This document shows positions 41,190 to 49,729 of a stretch of 64,000 bases of DNA, in pieces; position 1 is the stretch's first letter, and each line of letters begins with the position of its first letter. The notes beneath the pieces are model-generated. The model was not told where the DNA came from. It saw nothing but the letters and a program-made list of their open reading frames with translations, and searched no databases. The DNA lies in NCBI RefSeq assembly GCF_014651035.1, contig NZ_BMWC01000011.1, forward strand, positions 1-64,000. Reading direction: 5' to 3'. The DNA comes from Streptomyces lomondensis. GTDB taxonomy: Bacteria > Actinomycetota > Actinomycetes > Streptomycetales > Streptomycetaceae. Made by a program: the position numbers and the translations under genes.

Positions 41190-44096
41190 ATGACGGATCT
41201 TCAGCACGGCCGGGACCTGACGGCCCTCGAGGGCGAGTTGCGCGCGGCCGTCCGCGGTGACGTGGGGTTCGGTGTCATGGACCGCGCGCTGGTCACCATG
41301 GACGCGTCCAACTACCGGCGGGTCCCGCACGGGGTCGTCGCCCCGGTGGACGCCGACGACGTGGCCGCCGTGCTGGCCGTCTGCCGGGAACACGGCGTGC
41401 CCGTGGTCGCCCGCGGCGGGGGCACGTCCATCGCGGGGCAGGCCACCGGCGCCGGTGTCGTGCTGGACTTCACCCGGTACATGAACCGGCTGGTCGCCCT
41501 GGATCCCGGGGCGCGGACGGCCGTCGTGCAGCCGGGGCTGGTGCTCGACCGGCTCCAGGAGGCCGCCGCCCCGCACGGGCTGCGGTTCGGGCCCGACCCC
41601 TCCACCCACAGCCGGTGCACGCTCGGCGGCATGATCGGCAACAACGCGTGCGGCGCGCACTCGGTGGCGTGGGGGACGACCGCGGACAGTGTGCGCGAGC
41701 TGGACGTCGTCACCGCGCGCGGGGAGCGGCTGCGGCCCGGGCAGGGCTGGGCCGGGGCGCCGGACGGGCTGCGAGCACTGGTGGAGGGCGAGCTGGCCCG
41801 GCTGCGCACGGGCTTCCCGGAGCTGCCCCGCCGTATCTCCGGGTACGCGCTGGACGCCCTGCTGCCCGAGCGGGGCGCCGACGTGGCCCGGTCCTTCTGC
41901 GGTTCCGAGGGCACGCTCGGCGTGCTGACGGAGGCGGTGGTACGGCTGGTCGAGGCGCCACGCGCGCGTGCCCTGGCGGTGCTGGCGTACGCCGACGAGA
42001 GCGCGGCGGCGGAGGCCGCTGCCGGGCTGCTGCCGCTCGGCCCGTTGACGGTGGAGGGCATGGCGGCGGACCTGGTGCCCTCGGCGGCCGCGCTGCCGCG
42101 GGGCGGCGCCTGGCTGTTCGTGGAGACCGGCGGGGAGTCGGCCGGGGAGGCACGCGCGCGTGCGGAGGCGATCGTGCGGACGGCCGACGTCGTGGAATCC
42201 CTGATCGTCACGGACCCGGCAGGGCAGCGCGCGCTGTGGCGGATCCGGGAGGACGCGGCCGGTACGGCGACGCGCATGCCCGACGGGAGAGAGGCGTGGC
42301 CGGGGTGGGAGGACTGCGCGGTGCCGCCCGCCCGGCTCGGGGCGTATCTGCGGGACTTCCGGGCGCTGCTCGGCGCGCACGGGCTGCGCGGCACACCGTA
42401 CGGGCACTTCGGGGAGGGCTGCGTCCACGTCCGGATCGACTTCGACCTGCTGACCGAGGCCGGTGTCGCCCGTTTCCGCCGCTTCTCGGAGGAGCTCGCC
42501 GAGCTGGTGGTGGCGCACGGCGGGTCGCTGTCCGGGGAGCACGGGGACGGGCAGGCGCGGGCGGAGCTGCTGCCCAGGATGTACGGCGCGGAGCTGGTGG
42601 GCCTGTTCGAGCGGGTGAAGGGCGTGTGGGACCCGGACGACCTGCTCAACCCCGGGATGCTCGTGCGCCCCGCGCCCCTGGACACCGGCCTCCGCTTCTC
42701 CGTCCTGCCGCGCGAGCCCGTCGACGTGGCCTTCGGCTATCCCTCCGACGGCGGTGACTTCTCGGCGGCGGTGCGGCGCTGCGTGGGCGTCGCCAAGTGC
42801 CGTACGGCGTCGGTGTCCGGCTCCGCCGTCATGTGCCCGTCCTTCCGGGCGACCGGCGCGGAGGAGCACTCCACGCGCGGGCGTGCCCGGCTGCTGCACG
42901 AGATGCTCGCCGGTGAGGTGGTGACCGACGGCTGGCGCTCGGCCGAGGTGCGGGACGCGCTGGATCTGTGCCTGTCCTGCAAGGGCTGCCGCTCGGACTG
43001 CCCGGTCGGGGTCGACATGGCCACGTACAAGGCGGAGTTCCTGCACCACCATTACGCCGGGCGGCGCCGGCCCGCCGCGCACTACGCGATGGGGTGGCTG
43101 CCGGTGTGGCTCCGGGCGGTGGCGCGTACGCGCACGGCGCCCCTGGTCAACGCCCTCGCTCGCGTCCGGCCGTTCGCCTGGGCGGCGAAGCGGCTGGGCG
43201 GGATCGCGCCAGAGCGGGAGATTCCACGGCTGGCGGCACGGACGTTCAGCCGGTGGTGGGAGCGACGGCGCGCACACCGGGCCACCGCGGACGGCGACCT
43301 GGTGATCCTCTGGCCGGACACCTTCACCGAGCACCTTTCGCCCTCGGTGGGGCGGGCGGCCGTACGGGTGCTGGAGGCGGCCGGGCTGCGGGTGGCGCTC
43401 CCGCCGACCGTGCGTCTGGAGAAACCCCCGGTGGGCGACGGCAGGACGGTCGCCCTCGACCCGCTGTCCCTGCTCCGGGGCCGGGGCCGGGTCTGCTGCG
43501 GTCTGACGTACGTGTCGACGGGCCAGCTCGACCGCGCCCGCGCGGTCCTGCGCCGCACGCTCGACCTCATGGAACCGGTCCTGGACACCGACGCCCCGGT
43601 CGTGGTCCTGGAGCCGAGCTGTGCCGCGGCCCTGCGCACGGACGTCCCCGAGCTGCTGCACGACGACCCGCGCGCGGCCCGCCTGGCCGCGAAGGTCCTC
43701 ACCTTCGCGGAGACCCTGGAGCGCCACGCCCCGGGCTGGACGCCGCCCCGCCTGGACCGCCCGGTGGCCGGCCAGACCCACTGCCACCAGCACGCGGTCC
43801 TCGGCGACGCGCCCGACCGCCGCCTGCGCGCGGCCGCAGGCCTCACCGGCGAACTGAGCGGCGGCTGCTGCGGCCTCGCGGGCAACTTCGGCTTCGAGAA
43901 GGGCCACTACGAGGTGTCCACGGCGTGCGCGGAGGAACAGCTCCTGCCGTCCGTACGAAACGCCCCGGACGGGACGGTCGTCCTGGCGGACGGCTTCTCC
44001 TGCCGCACGCAGCTGGGGCAGCTGGCGGGGGTGCGGGGGAGGCATCTGGCGGAGGTGCTGGCGGAGGGGCTGGAGGGGGCGGGGGATGAGAGATGA
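41190..44096 (+). CDS. FAD-binding oxidase / Fe-S / CCG-domain oxidoreductase (D-lactate dehydrogenase-like fusion)
   Basis: 968 aa. The N-terminal FAD_binding_4 domain is GVPVVARGGGTSIAGQATGA and SRCTLGGMIGNNACGAHSVA (residues ~60-250). An FAD-oxidase C domain follows with GHFGEGCVHVRIDFDLL and SLSGEHGDGQARAELLP. A ferredoxin-like cluster ALDLCLSCKGCRSDCPVGVD comes next, then a Cys-rich CCG region ending SGGCCGLAGNFGFEKGHYEV. It is probably a membrane-associated respiratory 2-hydroxyacid (D-lactate/glycolate-type) dehydrogenase. ATG at 41190 has GGAGG only one base away, so a leaderless or GTG 41175 start is possible. Stand-alone. Confidence 0.88.
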   Translation: MTDLQHGRDLTALEGELRAAVRGDVGFGVMDRALVTMDASNYRRVPHGVVAPVDADDVAAVLAVCREHGVPVVARGGGTSIAGQATGAGVVLDFTRYMNRLVALDPGARTAVVQPGLVLDRLQEAAAPHGLRFGPDPSTHSRCTLGGMIGNNACGAHSVAWGTTADSVRELDVVTARGERLRPGQGWAGAPDGLRALVEGELARLRTGFPELPRRISGYALDALLPERGADVARSFCGSEGTLGVLTEAVVRLVEAPRARALAVLAYADESAAAEAAAGLLPLGPLTVEGMAADLVPSAAALPRGGAWLFVETGGESAGEARARAEAIVRTADVVESLIVTDPAGQRALWRIREDAAGTATRMPDGREAWPGWEDCAVPPARLGAYLRDFRALLGAHGLRGTPYGHFGEGCVHVRIDFDLLTEAGVARFRRFSEELAELVVAHGGSLSGEHGDGQARAELLPRMYGAELVGLFERVKGVWDPDDLLNPGMLVRPAPLDTGLRFSVLPREPVDVAFGYPSDGGDFSAAVRRCVGVAKCRTASVSGSAVMCPSFRATGAEEHSTRGRARLLHEMLAGEVVTDGWRSAEVRDALDLCLSCKGCRSDCPVGVDMATYKAEFLHHHYAGRRRPAAHYAMGWLPVWLRAVARTRTAPLVNALARVRPFAWAAKRLGGIAPEREIPRLAARTFSRWWERRRAHRATADGDLVILWPDTFTEHLSPSVGRAAVRVLEAAGLRVALPPTVRLEKPPVGDGRTVALDPLSLLRGRGRVCCGLTYVSTGQLDRARAVLRRTLDLMEPVLDTDAPVVVLEPSCAAALRTDVPELLHDDPRAARLAAKVLTFAETLERHAPGWTPPRLDRPVAGQTHCHQHAVLGDAPDRRLRAAAGLTGELSGGCCGLAGNFGFEKGHYEVSTACAEEQLLPSVRNAPDGTVVLADGFSCRTQLGQLAGVRGRHLAEVLAEGLEGAGDER

Positions 44097-44098
44097 CG

Positions 44099-44116
44099 CG
44101 GCCACGGGCGTGGCCG
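44099..44116. terminator. short hairpin after the oxidoreductase gene
   Basis: CGGCCAC / GTGGCCG arms around GGGC, 3 bp after the stop codon of the FAD/Fe-S oxidoreductase, followed by a weaker CCGG...CCGG pair (44121-44138). Confidence 0.45.
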
Positions 44117-44269
44117 TTCTCCGGGCCGGCGAGGCCGGACCCGCTTGAGGCGTTCGGGCCACGCGGCGGGCGGACCCGAGTGTCTGAGCCGGGGAAGGGC
44201 CGGGGCCGCTCCTAGGCTCACGGGACCAGCCACTGCCCGTCGAGGGCCGCTGCTCGAAGGAGCCCGCGC

Positions 44270-45406
44270 ATGAGCGTCCGCGTCCAGCCCATCACCCGCG
44301 ACGAGCACCTGGCGTTCGTCTCGGCCCGCCCCTCCGCCAGCCACACGCAGGTCCCGTCCTGGGGCGAGGTGAAGCCCGACTGGCGGGCGGAGAGCCTGGG
44401 CTGGTTCGACCAGGGCGGGCAGCTCGTCGGCGCGGGACTGGTCCTGCTGCGCCCGCTGCCCGGCCCGCGACTGCCGGGACTGCGTCGGTACCTCGCTTAC
44501 CTGCCCGAGGGCCCGCTGATCGACTGGCACGAGCCGGGCCTGGAGCGCCTGCTGGAGCCGATGGTCGCGCACCTGGGGCGGCAGGGCGCCTTCGCGGTGC
44601 GGATGGGCCCGCCCGTGGTGGTGCGCCGCTGGAGCGCCGAGGCGGTCAAGGCGGCGATCGCGGACCCGGCCGCCCGGCGGCTGCGGGACGTGCGGGCGAC
44701 CTCGTACGAACCGCGCGCCGGCCAGGTCGCGGACAGCCTGCGCCGGATGGGCTGGCGGCAGACCGAGGCCGGCGGCGAGGGCGGCTTCGCCGCGGGCCAG
44801 CCCCGGTACGTCTTCCAGGTGCCGTTCGCCGGACGCTCGCTGGACGACATCCACAACGGCCTGAACCAGCAGTGGCGGCGCAACATCAAGAAGGCGGAGA
44901 ACGCCGGCGTGAAGGTCGTGCGCGGCGGCTTCGAGGACCTGCCGGCCTTCCACGAGCTGTACACCGAGACCGCCGAGCGGGACCGTTTCGTCCCGCGCCC
45001 GCTGCCGTACTTCCAGCGCATGTGGAGCGCGCTCACGGCCGAACACCCGGACCGGATGCGGCTCTACCTCGCCTACCACGACGGCGAGGTGCTCGCCGCC
45101 GCCACCATGCTGACCGTCGGCGACCACGTCTGGTACTCCTACGGCGCCTCCACCAGCCGCCGGCGCGAGGTGCAGCCGAGCAGCGCCGTGCAGTGGCGCA
45201 TGATGAGCGACGCCCACGAGCTCGGCGCCGCCGTCTACGACCTGCGCGGCATCACCGACACCCTGGAGGAGTCCAGCCACCTGCTGGGCCTGCTCCGCTT
45301 CAAGGTGGGCACCGGCGGCGAGGCCGTCGAGTACCTCGGCGAATGGGACTTCCCGCTCAACCGGCTGCTCTACAAGGCGCTGAACCTGTACCTCGCGCGC
45401 CGCTGA
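44270..45406 (+). CDS. femX: FemX-like lipid II:glycine glycyltransferase (FemAB family)
   Basis: 378 aa, GNAT-like FemAB fold. Segments include HTQVPSWGEVKPDWRAESLG near the start, the coiled helical arm DDIHNGLNQQWRRNIKKAEN, and the acyl-acceptor part VWYSYGASTSRRREVQPSSA followed by YDLRGITDTLEE. It adds the first Gly of the LL-DAP-type interpeptide bridge from Gly-tRNA to lipid II on the cytoplasmic face of the membrane (family knowledge; close to the essential FemX of S. coelicolor). ATG at 44270. Monocistronic. Confidence 0.88.
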   Translation: MSVRVQPITRDEHLAFVSARPSASHTQVPSWGEVKPDWRAESLGWFDQGGQLVGAGLVLLRPLPGPRLPGLRRYLAYLPEGPLIDWHEPGLERLLEPMVAHLGRQGAFAVRMGPPVVVRRWSAEAVKAAIADPAARRLRDVRATSYEPRAGQVADSLRRMGWRQTEAGGEGGFAAGQPRYVFQVPFAGRSLDDIHNGLNQQWRRNIKKAENAGVKVVRGGFEDLPAFHELYTETAERDRFVPRPLPYFQRMWSALTAEHPDRMRLYLAYHDGEVLAAATMLTVGDHVWYSYGASTSRRREVQPSSAVQWRMMSDAHELGAAVYDLRGITDTLEESSHLLGLLRFKVGTGGEAVEYLGEWDFPLNRLLYKALNLYLARR

Positions 45407-45439
45407 GGAGCCCGCATCGCGAGACAGTGGCATAAACGG

Positions 45440-45468
45440 TTTACGCGCCTGACCCAGTCCATTACTCT
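45440..45468 (+). promoter_or_regulatory. predicted promoter of EamA gene
   Basis: -35 TTTACG (45440-45445), 17-bp spacer, -10 TACTCT (45463-45468). A transcription start near 45475 leads directly into the palindrome at 45479-45516. Confidence 0.55.
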
Positions 45469-45478
45469 GGACTCGGCA

Positions 45479-45516
45479 GTACACCTTGATGCACATGCGC
45501 GTGCAAGACGGTGTAC
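45479..45516 (+). promoter_or_regulatory. 38-bp hyphenated palindrome in EamA 5' UTR
   Basis: GTACACC...GGTGTAC (45479-45485 / 45510-45516) and inner GCAC...GTGC (45491-45494 / 45501-45504). As DNA it is an operator candidate; as RNA it is a 5'-UTR stem with a symmetric 5x5 internal loop, just after the predicted transcription start. Confidence 0.5.
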
Positions 45517-45568
45517 GCACCCAGCAGCCTCAAAGCCGAGCCGCGCCGAGCCGAGTACAGGACCGCCC

Positions 45569-46525
45569 GTGACCACCCCTGACAGCGCCACCTCACCCCA
45601 GCCCGCGACCACCGCCGCCGCCCCCGCCCCGGCGACCGGTCCGGGTCGGCTCGGCTCCCTCGGGCCCCTGGGCCTGGTGCTCGCGGGCGGGATCTCGGTG
45701 CAGTTCGGCGGCGCGCTGGCGGTGACGCTGATGCCGCGGGCCGGTGCCCTCGGGGTGGTGGCGCTGCGGCTGCTCGTGGCGGCGGTCGTCCTGCTGCTGG
45801 TCTGCCGCCCGCGGCTGCGCGGCCACTCGCGCACCGACTGGGGCACGGTCGTCGTCTTCGGCATCACCATGGCCGCGATGAACGGCCTCTTCTACCAGGC
45901 CGTCGCCCGTATCCCGCTGGGCCCCGCGGTGACCCTGGAGGTCCTCGGCCCGCTCGCCCTCTCGGTCCTGGCGTCCCGCCGCGCGATCAACGTCGTGTGG
46001 GCGGCACTGGCCCTCGCCGGCGTCTTCCTCCTCGGCGGCGGAGACTTCAGCGGTCTCGACCCCGTAGGAGCGGCCTTCGCCCTGGGCGCGGGCGCCATGT
46101 GGGCCGCCTACATCATCTTCAGCGCCCGCACGGGCCGCCGCTTCCCGCAGGCGGACGGGCTGGCCCTGGCGATGGCGGTGGGCGCGGTGCTCTTCCTGCC
46201 CCTGGGCATCGCCGAGTCGGGCGCGAAGCTGGCCGACCCGGTGACGCTGGGCCTCGGCGCGGCGGTGGCGCTGCTCTCCTCGGTCCTGCCCTACACCCTC
46301 GAACTCCTCGCCCTGCGCCGCATGCCCGCCTCCACCTTCGCGATCCTGATGAGCCTGGAGCCGGCCATCGCCGCGACGGCCGGCTTCCTCCTCCTCGACC
46401 AGACCCTCACCACCCCGCAGGCCGCGGCGATCGCCCTGGTCATCGCGGCGAGCATGGGCGCGGTGCGGACCCAGGTGGGCCGGGGGAGGACGAAGGGGCT
46501 GGAGGGGGCGGGGCTGGAGGGCTAG
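45569..46525 (+). CDS. EamA/RhtA-family exporter
   Basis: 318 aa with about ten hydrophobic helices in two EamA repeats (LGLVLAGGISVQFGGALAVT near the start, LGVVALRLLVAAVVLLLVCR, VLPYTLELLALRRMPASTFA in the second repeat). It probably exports amino acids (threonine/homoserine type) or other small metabolites from the membrane. GTG at 45569; the N-terminus before the first helix is Ala/Pro-rich. Its stop TAG shares CTAG with the convergent SUMF1-like gene. Confidence 0.88.
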   Translation: MTTPDSATSPQPATTAAAPAPATGPGRLGSLGPLGLVLAGGISVQFGGALAVTLMPRAGALGVVALRLLVAAVVLLLVCRPRLRGHSRTDWGTVVVFGITMAAMNGLFYQAVARIPLGPAVTLEVLGPLALSVLASRRAINVVWAALALAGVFLLGGGDFSGLDPVGAAFALGAGAMWAAYIIFSARTGRRFPQADGLALAMAVGAVLFLPLGIAESGAKLADPVTLGLGAAVALLSSVLPYTLELLALRRMPASTFAILMSLEPAIAATAGFLLLDQTLTTPQAAAIALVIAASMGAVRTQVGRGRTKGLEGAGLEG

Positions 46526-47193
46526 GGCGTGTTGCGCGCCACGCGGAACCCCACATCGTCGATCCGGAACGTCGGATGGCTCCGGCGCCGTACCGAAGCG
46601 CGGCAGCTCCAGTGCTCGTCGGACCAGCCGCCGCCGCGCAGCACCCGGTAGCTGCCGTAGACCTCGGGGTCGTAGAGGTCCCAGCACCAGTCCCAGGCGT
46701 TGCCCAGCATGTCGTACACGCCCCAGGCGTTGGGCTGCTTGGCGCCCACGGGGTGGATCCTGTCGTCCGAGTTGGCGCGGTACCAGGCGATCTCGTCGAG
46801 GGGGCCGTAGCGCGGGCCCGTGCCGCCGGCGCGGCAGGCGTGCTCCCACTCGGCCTCCGTCGGCAGCCGGTATCCGTCGGCGGAGGTGTCCCAGTCGGGC
46901 GTCTCGCTGTCGCTCCGCAGGTGATACGCGGGGGCCAGGCCCGCTCGACGGGACAGGGCGTTGCAGAAGCGGACCGCGTCCCACCAGGACACGCCCTCCA
47001 CCGGCAGCCGGTCGCCGCCGGCCGTGCTCGGCCGCTCGCCGGTGACCTCGGCGTACCACTCCTGGGTGACCGGGAACGCCGAGAGGCGGAACGGCGTGAC
47101 CTCGACCGGCCAGCTGCGCTGCGTCCGCCGGTCCGACAGCGTCACCCGGCCGGCCGGGACGGCGATCATCTGGTTCTGCGAGTCCCCACCCAT
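46522..47193 (-). CDS. SUMF1/EgtB-type formylglycine-generating enzyme family protein lacking the catalytic Cys pair
   Basis: 223 aa. Family landmarks: FPVTQEWYAEVTGERPS, PVEGVSWWDAVRFCNALSRR, YRLPTEAEWEHACRAGG, NAWGVYDMLGNAWDWCWDLY, VLRGGGWSDEHWSCRASVRR. In true formylglycine-generating enzymes the GGS-x-C-x4-C pair after this GG motif is catalytic. Here the region reads GGGWSDEHWSC, so both Cys are absent and a sulfatase-maturing role is unlikely. It may be a sulfoxide- or carbohydrate-modifying homologue of unknown reaction. ATG at 47193 with GGGTGG upstream; overlaps the EamA stop by 4 nt. Confidence 0.85.
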   Translation of the reverse strand: MGGDSQNQMIAVPAGRVTLSDRRTQRSWPVEVTPFRLSAFPVTQEWYAEVTGERPSTAGGDRLPVEGVSWWDAVRFCNALSRRAGLAPAYHLRSDSETPDWDTSADGYRLPTEAEWEHACRAGGTGPRYGPLDEIAWYRANSDDRIHPVGAKQPNAWGVYDMLGNAWDWCWDLYDPEVYGSYRVLRGGGWSDEHWSCRASVRRRSHPTFRIDDVGFRVARNTP

Positions 47194-47213
47194 GATCGGC
47201 CACCCTACGGGTG

Positions 47214-47241
47214 GGGGCGCCCGGAGCACACCGGGCGCCCC
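47214..47241. terminator. terminator downstream of the cellulase gene
   Basis: GGGGCGCCCGG / CCGGGCGCCCC, an 11-bp perfect stem with loop AGCACA, 13 bp beyond the cellulase stop codon and before the SUMF1-like start. Confidence 0.7.
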
Positions 47242-47254
47242 TGTCACGCCGGCG

Positions 47255-48775
47255 TCACGTCGCCGTGCAGCTCACACCCGGCGCACCCCCGCCCCCGGGC
47301 GCACCCCCGAATCCGAAGCTCGCCGAACCACCCACCGGCACGCTCCCGTTGTGCGCGGCGTTCACCGCCGTGACGCTCGCGCCGCTCTGCGTGTACGACG
47401 CGTTCCACATGCTCGTGACCTTCTGGGAGCCGCTCCACGTCCACGTCACCTTCCAGGACGTCAGCGGAGCGGTGCCCGTGTTGGTCACCTTCACCTCGGC
47501 GTTGAAGCCGCCGCCCCAGTCGCTGCTGACGGTGTAGGCGGCGCTGCACGCGGCCGCGCCGCCGCCGGGGCCGCCAGGCCCGCCCGGGTCGGTGCCGGGG
47601 TCGCCGGTCGCGAACGCCGGGGCCTTGATGGGCGCGAGGTAGGCGTCCTTGGCCGTGTCGACGGTCTGCCAGTCGTCCTTGAGGATGCCGCCGGTGTCAC
47701 CGGAGTTGGGGTTCCAGGACCAGAACGTCCAGTGGAAGCTGTCGGCGCCGTACGCCGAGGTCGAGCGCAGGTACTTCACCAGCTCGGCCAGCCACTTCCG
47801 GTCCACCGCCGGCTGGAGCGTCGTACCGAACTCACCGAGCCACACCGGCGCGATGTTCTGCTTGAAGACGTAACCCCAGTACTTGTCCCAGATGCCCGGC
47901 ATGTTGGCGGGGAAGGACGGGTCCGAGAACCAGGGCTGCTGGGCCACCGACGTGGCGTAGTCGTGGGCCGAGTACACCAGCCGGTTCGCCACGTCCAGCC
48001 GGACCGGGTGCTGGGCCACGCCCATGAGGTTGCCGCCCCACCAGCCGTTCACGCCGTTGTACGACTGCACGCCCTCGACCATGATCAGCAGCTCGGGGTT
48101 GACCGAGAGCACCGCGTTGCCCGCGCGCTGGGCGGCCAGGCGCCAGTCGCGGGAGGTGTCGCCGCAGCCCCAGCAGGCGGGGTCGTGGGGCTCGTTGTGC
48201 AGGTCGATGCCGACCACGGTGGAGTTGCCCTTGTAACGGGACGCCAGCGCCTTGAGGTTGGTGATCCACGTCGACTCGGGGACCGCGTTCGTGTACCAGA
48301 GGGCCGACTGGCCCGCCGCGTCCGGGCGGTGCCGGTCAAGGACGATCTTGAGGCCGGACTGACCGGCGTACGCCACGATCCTGTCGAGCACCTGGAGCGA
48401 GGTCAGGCCCCGCAGGTCGGTGTTCTTGCCGTCGTAGCTGATGCTGTCGGGCATCATGCCGGGCTTGAGGATGTCGTCGCTGTAGGGCATCCGGATGGTG
48501 TTGTAGCCCAGCGACTTCATCTGGTCGATCATGCTCTTGTAGTCGCGGGCCCACAGGCCGTGGACGACGTGGTTGGCGGTCTCGAAGCCGAACCAGTTGA
48601 CGCCTGCGATACGGACCGGCTGCCCGGCCGCGTCCAGGATCTGGCGGCCGCTGGTGTGCCAGTAGCCGGCACCGGCGGCCTTCGCGTCCACGTCGGCGTG
48701 TGCCGACTGCACACCCGCCAGCGGTAACAGGAGTGCCGCGGCAACACACAGCGCTCTGCGCAGAGTGCGGAACAT
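47255..48775 (-). CDS. secreted GH5 endo-cellulase with C-terminal CBM2
   Basis: 506 aa. A Sec signal (MFRTLRRALCVAAALLLPLA, cleavage near AHA-DVD, residue ~27) is followed by a GH5 catalytic domain (~30-395) with GIDLHNEPHD (acid/base E195) and APVWLGEFGT (nucleophile E315). A Gly/Pro linker (GDPGTDPGGPGGPGGG) and a CBM2 (CSAAYTVSSDWGGGFNAEVK, with WTWSGSQKVTSMW) end the protein. It hydrolyses beta-1,4-glucan outside the cell. The start ATG has AGAGGAAG upstream. A perfect CebR box at 48818 shows control by cellobiose/cellotriose release of CebR (family knowledge). Monocistronic with its own terminator. Confidence 0.94.
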   Translation of the reverse strand: MFRTLRRALCVAAALLLPLAGVQSAHADVDAKAAGAGYWHTSGRQILDAAGQPVRIAGVNWFGFETANHVVHGLWARDYKSMIDQMKSLGYNTIRMPYSDDILKPGMMPDSISYDGKNTDLRGLTSLQVLDRIVAYAGQSGLKIVLDRHRPDAAGQSALWYTNAVPESTWITNLKALASRYKGNSTVVGIDLHNEPHDPACWGCGDTSRDWRLAAQRAGNAVLSVNPELLIMVEGVQSYNGVNGWWGGNLMGVAQHPVRLDVANRLVYSAHDYATSVAQQPWFSDPSFPANMPGIWDKYWGYVFKQNIAPVWLGEFGTTLQPAVDRKWLAELVKYLRSTSAYGADSFHWTFWSWNPNSGDTGGILKDDWQTVDTAKDAYLAPIKAPAFATGDPGTDPGGPGGPGGGAAACSAAYTVSSDWGGGFNAEVKVTNTGTAPLTSWKVTWTWSGSQKVTSMWNASYTQSGASVTAVNAAHNGSVPVGGSASFGFGGAPGGGGAPGVSCTAT

Positions 48776-48817
48776 GTGGCTGCTTCCTCTCGGGGGAGGC
48801 GCGGCGTCCGGAACGAA

Positions 48818-48831
48818 TGGGAGCGCTCCCA
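48818..48831. promoter_or_regulatory. CebR box
   Basis: TGGGAGCGCTCCCA, the exact 14-bp palindrome bound by CebR in streptomycetes, 43 bp upstream of the cellulase start codon. Confidence 0.85.
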
Positions 48832-48907
48832 TAAACGCCGCGCACCTCCCAGAGAACTGACGCACCATGAGCACGTCAAGACTCCGGGAGGTGCGCGACT
48901 CCGCGTA

Positions 48908-49729
48908 CTACCGGCTGAGCTTCTGGAACCGCCGTACCGCGAGCGGCAGGAAGACCGCCGTCAGGATCACCGGCCACACCCCGGCCATCAGCAGCGCGTG
49001 CTGCTCCACCCAGGAGTCGCCGCCCCCGACCGGCGTGCCGAACAGCTCGCGGGTCGCCGCCGCCGTGGAGGAGATCGGGTTCCAGGCCGCCACCCAGCCC
49101 AGCCAGTCGGGCATGAGCTGCGGCGCGACGAAGATGCTGGAGATCATCGTGAAGGGGAAGGCGACCGCGAACAGGCCGCCCGCCGCCTCCGGGTTGGGCA
49201 CGATCAGGCCGAGCCACACACCGATCCAGATCAGCGAGAAGCGCAGCCACAGCAGCAGCCCGAACGCGCCGAGGAAGCCCAGGCCGCCGTCCGGTCGCCA
49301 GCCCATGGCGAGCGCGGTGAGCATCATGATCGCCAACTCGGCGCAGGCGACGATCAGGTCGGTGACCCCGCGCCCCGCCACGACCGCGGAGGACGCCATC
49401 GGCATGGAGCGGAAGCGGTCGATGACGCCCTTGGTGGAGTCGTAGACCACGAGCGTCGCGGTGTTGATGAAGCCGAACGCCATGGTCATCGCGAACATGC
49501 CCGGCATCAGGAAGTCCTTGTAGTCCCCGCCGCCCGGCACCTTCATCGCGCTGCCGAAGACATAGCCGTAGAGCAGCACGGACAGGATCGGGAAGCCGAG
49601 CTGCCAGGCGATGTTGACGGGCTGGCGCCGGTAGTGGGTCAGGCCGCGGCGGACGATGTTCCAGCAGTCGGCGAGCAGCCAGTACGCCCCGCTCCGCGTG
49701 CCCGGCGTGCCCAGGTCGACGGCGCTCAT
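48908..49729 (-). CDS. ABC-2 type transporter permease (DrrB-like)
   Basis: 273 aa with six transmembrane segments (LGFPILSVLLYGYVFGS, LMPGMFAMTMAFGFINTATL, AVAFPFTMISSIFVAPQLMP among them). The family is daunorubicin-resistance DrrB-like, the membrane half of a lipid/drug exporter. ATG at 49729 overlaps the ATPase stop in ATGA. Conserved EXE-type and GGG-rich cytoplasmic loops are present. Substrate unknown; the divergent TetR at 50793 suggests a toxic inducer. Confidence 0.9.
   Translation of the reverse strand: MSAVDLGTPGTRSGAYWLLADCWNIVRRGLTHYRRQPVNIAWQLGFPILSVLLYGYVFGSAMKVPGGGDYKDFLMPGMFAMTMAFGFINTATLVVYDSTKGVIDRFRSMPMASSAVVAGRGVTDLIVACAELAIMMLTALAMGWRPDGGLGFLGAFGLLLWLRFSLIWIGVWLGLIVPNPEAAGGLFAVAFPFTMISSIFVAPQLMPDWLGWVAAWNPISSTAAATRELFGTPVGGGDSWVEQHALLMAGVWPVILTAVFLPLAVRRFQKLSR

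Noticed and set aside
41190..45406. Operon linking the FAD/Fe-S oxidoreductase and femX
   Set aside because: A 173-bp gap with a hairpin after the first gene and unrelated functions argue against it.
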